This document shows positions 5,125 through 5,697 of a DNA stretch of 5,697 nucleotides, in pieces. The notes below the pieces were generated by a model, which was not told where the DNA came from, ran no database searches, and worked only from the letters and a program-made list of their open reading frames with translations. A program made the translations under genes and the position numbers. Source of the DNA: Microbacteriaceae bacterium (GTDB lineage Bacteria; Actinomycetota; Actinomycetes; Actinomycetales; Microbacteriaceae). The number at the start of each line of letters is the position of its first letter. Position 1 is the stretch's first letter. The stretch covers positions 1-5,697 of the forward strand of contig JAUZFY010000091.1 of the NCBI GenBank assembly GCA_030840185.1, in the 5' to 3' direction.

Positions 5125-5696
5125 CCTTTGACGGCGCCGCCGAGGCCCGCGCTTCTCAAGAACATCCGTTGGAAAACGAGAAAGAGCACGATCGGAATAA
5201 GGGTCGAAATGGCAAGCGCCGCGAGGTAGACATCGAGTTGGATCGCCTGTTGCAGCGTTGGCAGCCGAACCGACAGCGGCTGTACTGCGGGGTCTCGCAG
5301 AACCAGCAATGGCCAGAGGTAGTCCTTCCACGCATTGATGATGGCGAACACCGAGACGACGCCGAGAATCGGGCGCGACATTGGAAGCACGATGGACCAA
5401 AAAAGCCGGACCGGACCGGCGCCGTCGGTTCGGGCCGCCTCGAACACCTCGCGAGGCAGATTGTCGAAGAAGCGCTTGACCAGCAAAATGTTGAAGGCGT
5501 TTGCGCCCGCCGGCAGCCAGACCGCCCAATAGGTGTTGATGAGCGAGGTGCCGATCAGGGGCGGGTGCAGGATTGTGAGGTAGAGCGGGACGAGCAGAAC
5601 GACGGCCGGAACAAAAAGCGTTCCAAGCACCAGGGCGTTGATGACGGCCGCATATTTCGGCCGAAGCACCGAGAGCACGTAGCCGCCCGTAGCGGC
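5121..5696 (-). CDS. Carbohydrate ABC transporter permease, MalG/CUT1 type, 5'-truncated
   Basis: The frame is open to the right edge of the window and codes for the C-terminal 191 residues or so; MalG-type proteins are about 270-300 residues, so the first two membrane segments or so are missing. A GTG at 5678 is internal: the residues before it (ATGGY) continue the usual 'Y-x-L-x-x-x-R-x-K/R' entry to the permease domain. The EAA loop EAARTDGAGPVRLFWSIVLP (bases 5382-5441), which docks on the ATPase, is intact with its Gly and Leu-Pro. About four hydrophobic segments remain, and the tail MFLRSAGLGGAVKG matches the common ending of this family. It would form the inner-membrane channel with a MalF-type partner, a binding protein and an ATPase, probably encoded upstream on the minus strand beyond this window. 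As it ends the visible cluster, it is likely the last gene of that operon. The sugar cannot be told from the permease alone. Confidence 0.92.
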   Translation of the reverse strand, partial: AATGGYVLSVLRPKYAAVINALVLGTLFVPAVVLLVPLYLTILHPPLIGTSLINTYWAVWLPAGANAFNILLVKRFFDNLPREVFEAARTDGAGPVRLFWSIVLPMSRPILGVVSVFAIINAWKDYLWPLLVLRDPAVQPLSVRLPTLQQAIQLDVYLAALAISTLIPIVLFLVFQRMFLRSAGLGGAVKG

Positions 5697-5697
5697 C

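Noticed and set aside
5050..5529. 159-codon minus-strand frame inside the permease
   Set aside because: Gly/Arg-rich shadow; the permease frame holds the EAA motif and membrane segments.

Overview
The window is high-GC DNA with densely packed genes. Many coding regions favour G or C at third codon positions, and at least three genes appear to start directly at the transcription start site with no Shine-Dalgarno sequence. Together with the protein types, this suggests an actinomycete, probably a Micrococcales/Microbacteriaceae-like organism. That placement is an inference from composition and style, not from a marker gene. No mobile element, CRISPR array, rRNA or tRNA was seen.

Layout: (1) 2-1351 (+) is the 3' part of a glycoside hydrolase family 15 gene (glucoamylase/trehalase type); its 5' end lies outside the window. 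(2) 1335-2084 (-) is a dienelactone hydrolase-family alpha/beta hydrolase that converges on the first gene, with a 17-bp overlap. (3) 2085-2537 is a 453-bp region without a recognised gene but with unusual structure: a candidate extended -10 promoter, a nested hairpin leader, a hairpin covering a ribosome binding site, a possible 42-residue ORF (2306-2434), and three inverted repeats. (4) 2538-3572 (+) is a FUSC/aromatic-acid-exporter-type membrane protein, probably leaderless from a GTG start. (5) 3626-4105 (-) is an uncharacterised small protein with lipocalin-like features. (6) 4147-5124 (+) is a PIG3-type NAD(P)H:quinone oxidoreductase, divergent from gene 5 across only 41 bp. (7) 5121-5696 (-) is the C-terminal part of a MalG-type sugar ABC transporter permease; it shares a CTAG with the stop of gene 6 and runs out of the right edge.

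The genes do not form one pathway. GH15 and the sugar permease are both carbohydrate functions but are 3.8 kb apart and belong to different transcription units. The quinone reductase, the DLH-like hydrolase and the FUSC exporter could each deal with aromatic or electrophilic compounds, but nothing links them into an operon. The two points most worth following are the structured 2219-2537 leader region upstream of the exporter, and the near-symmetrical back-to-back leaderless promoters at 4112-4140. I did not find convincing evidence of a large new system.
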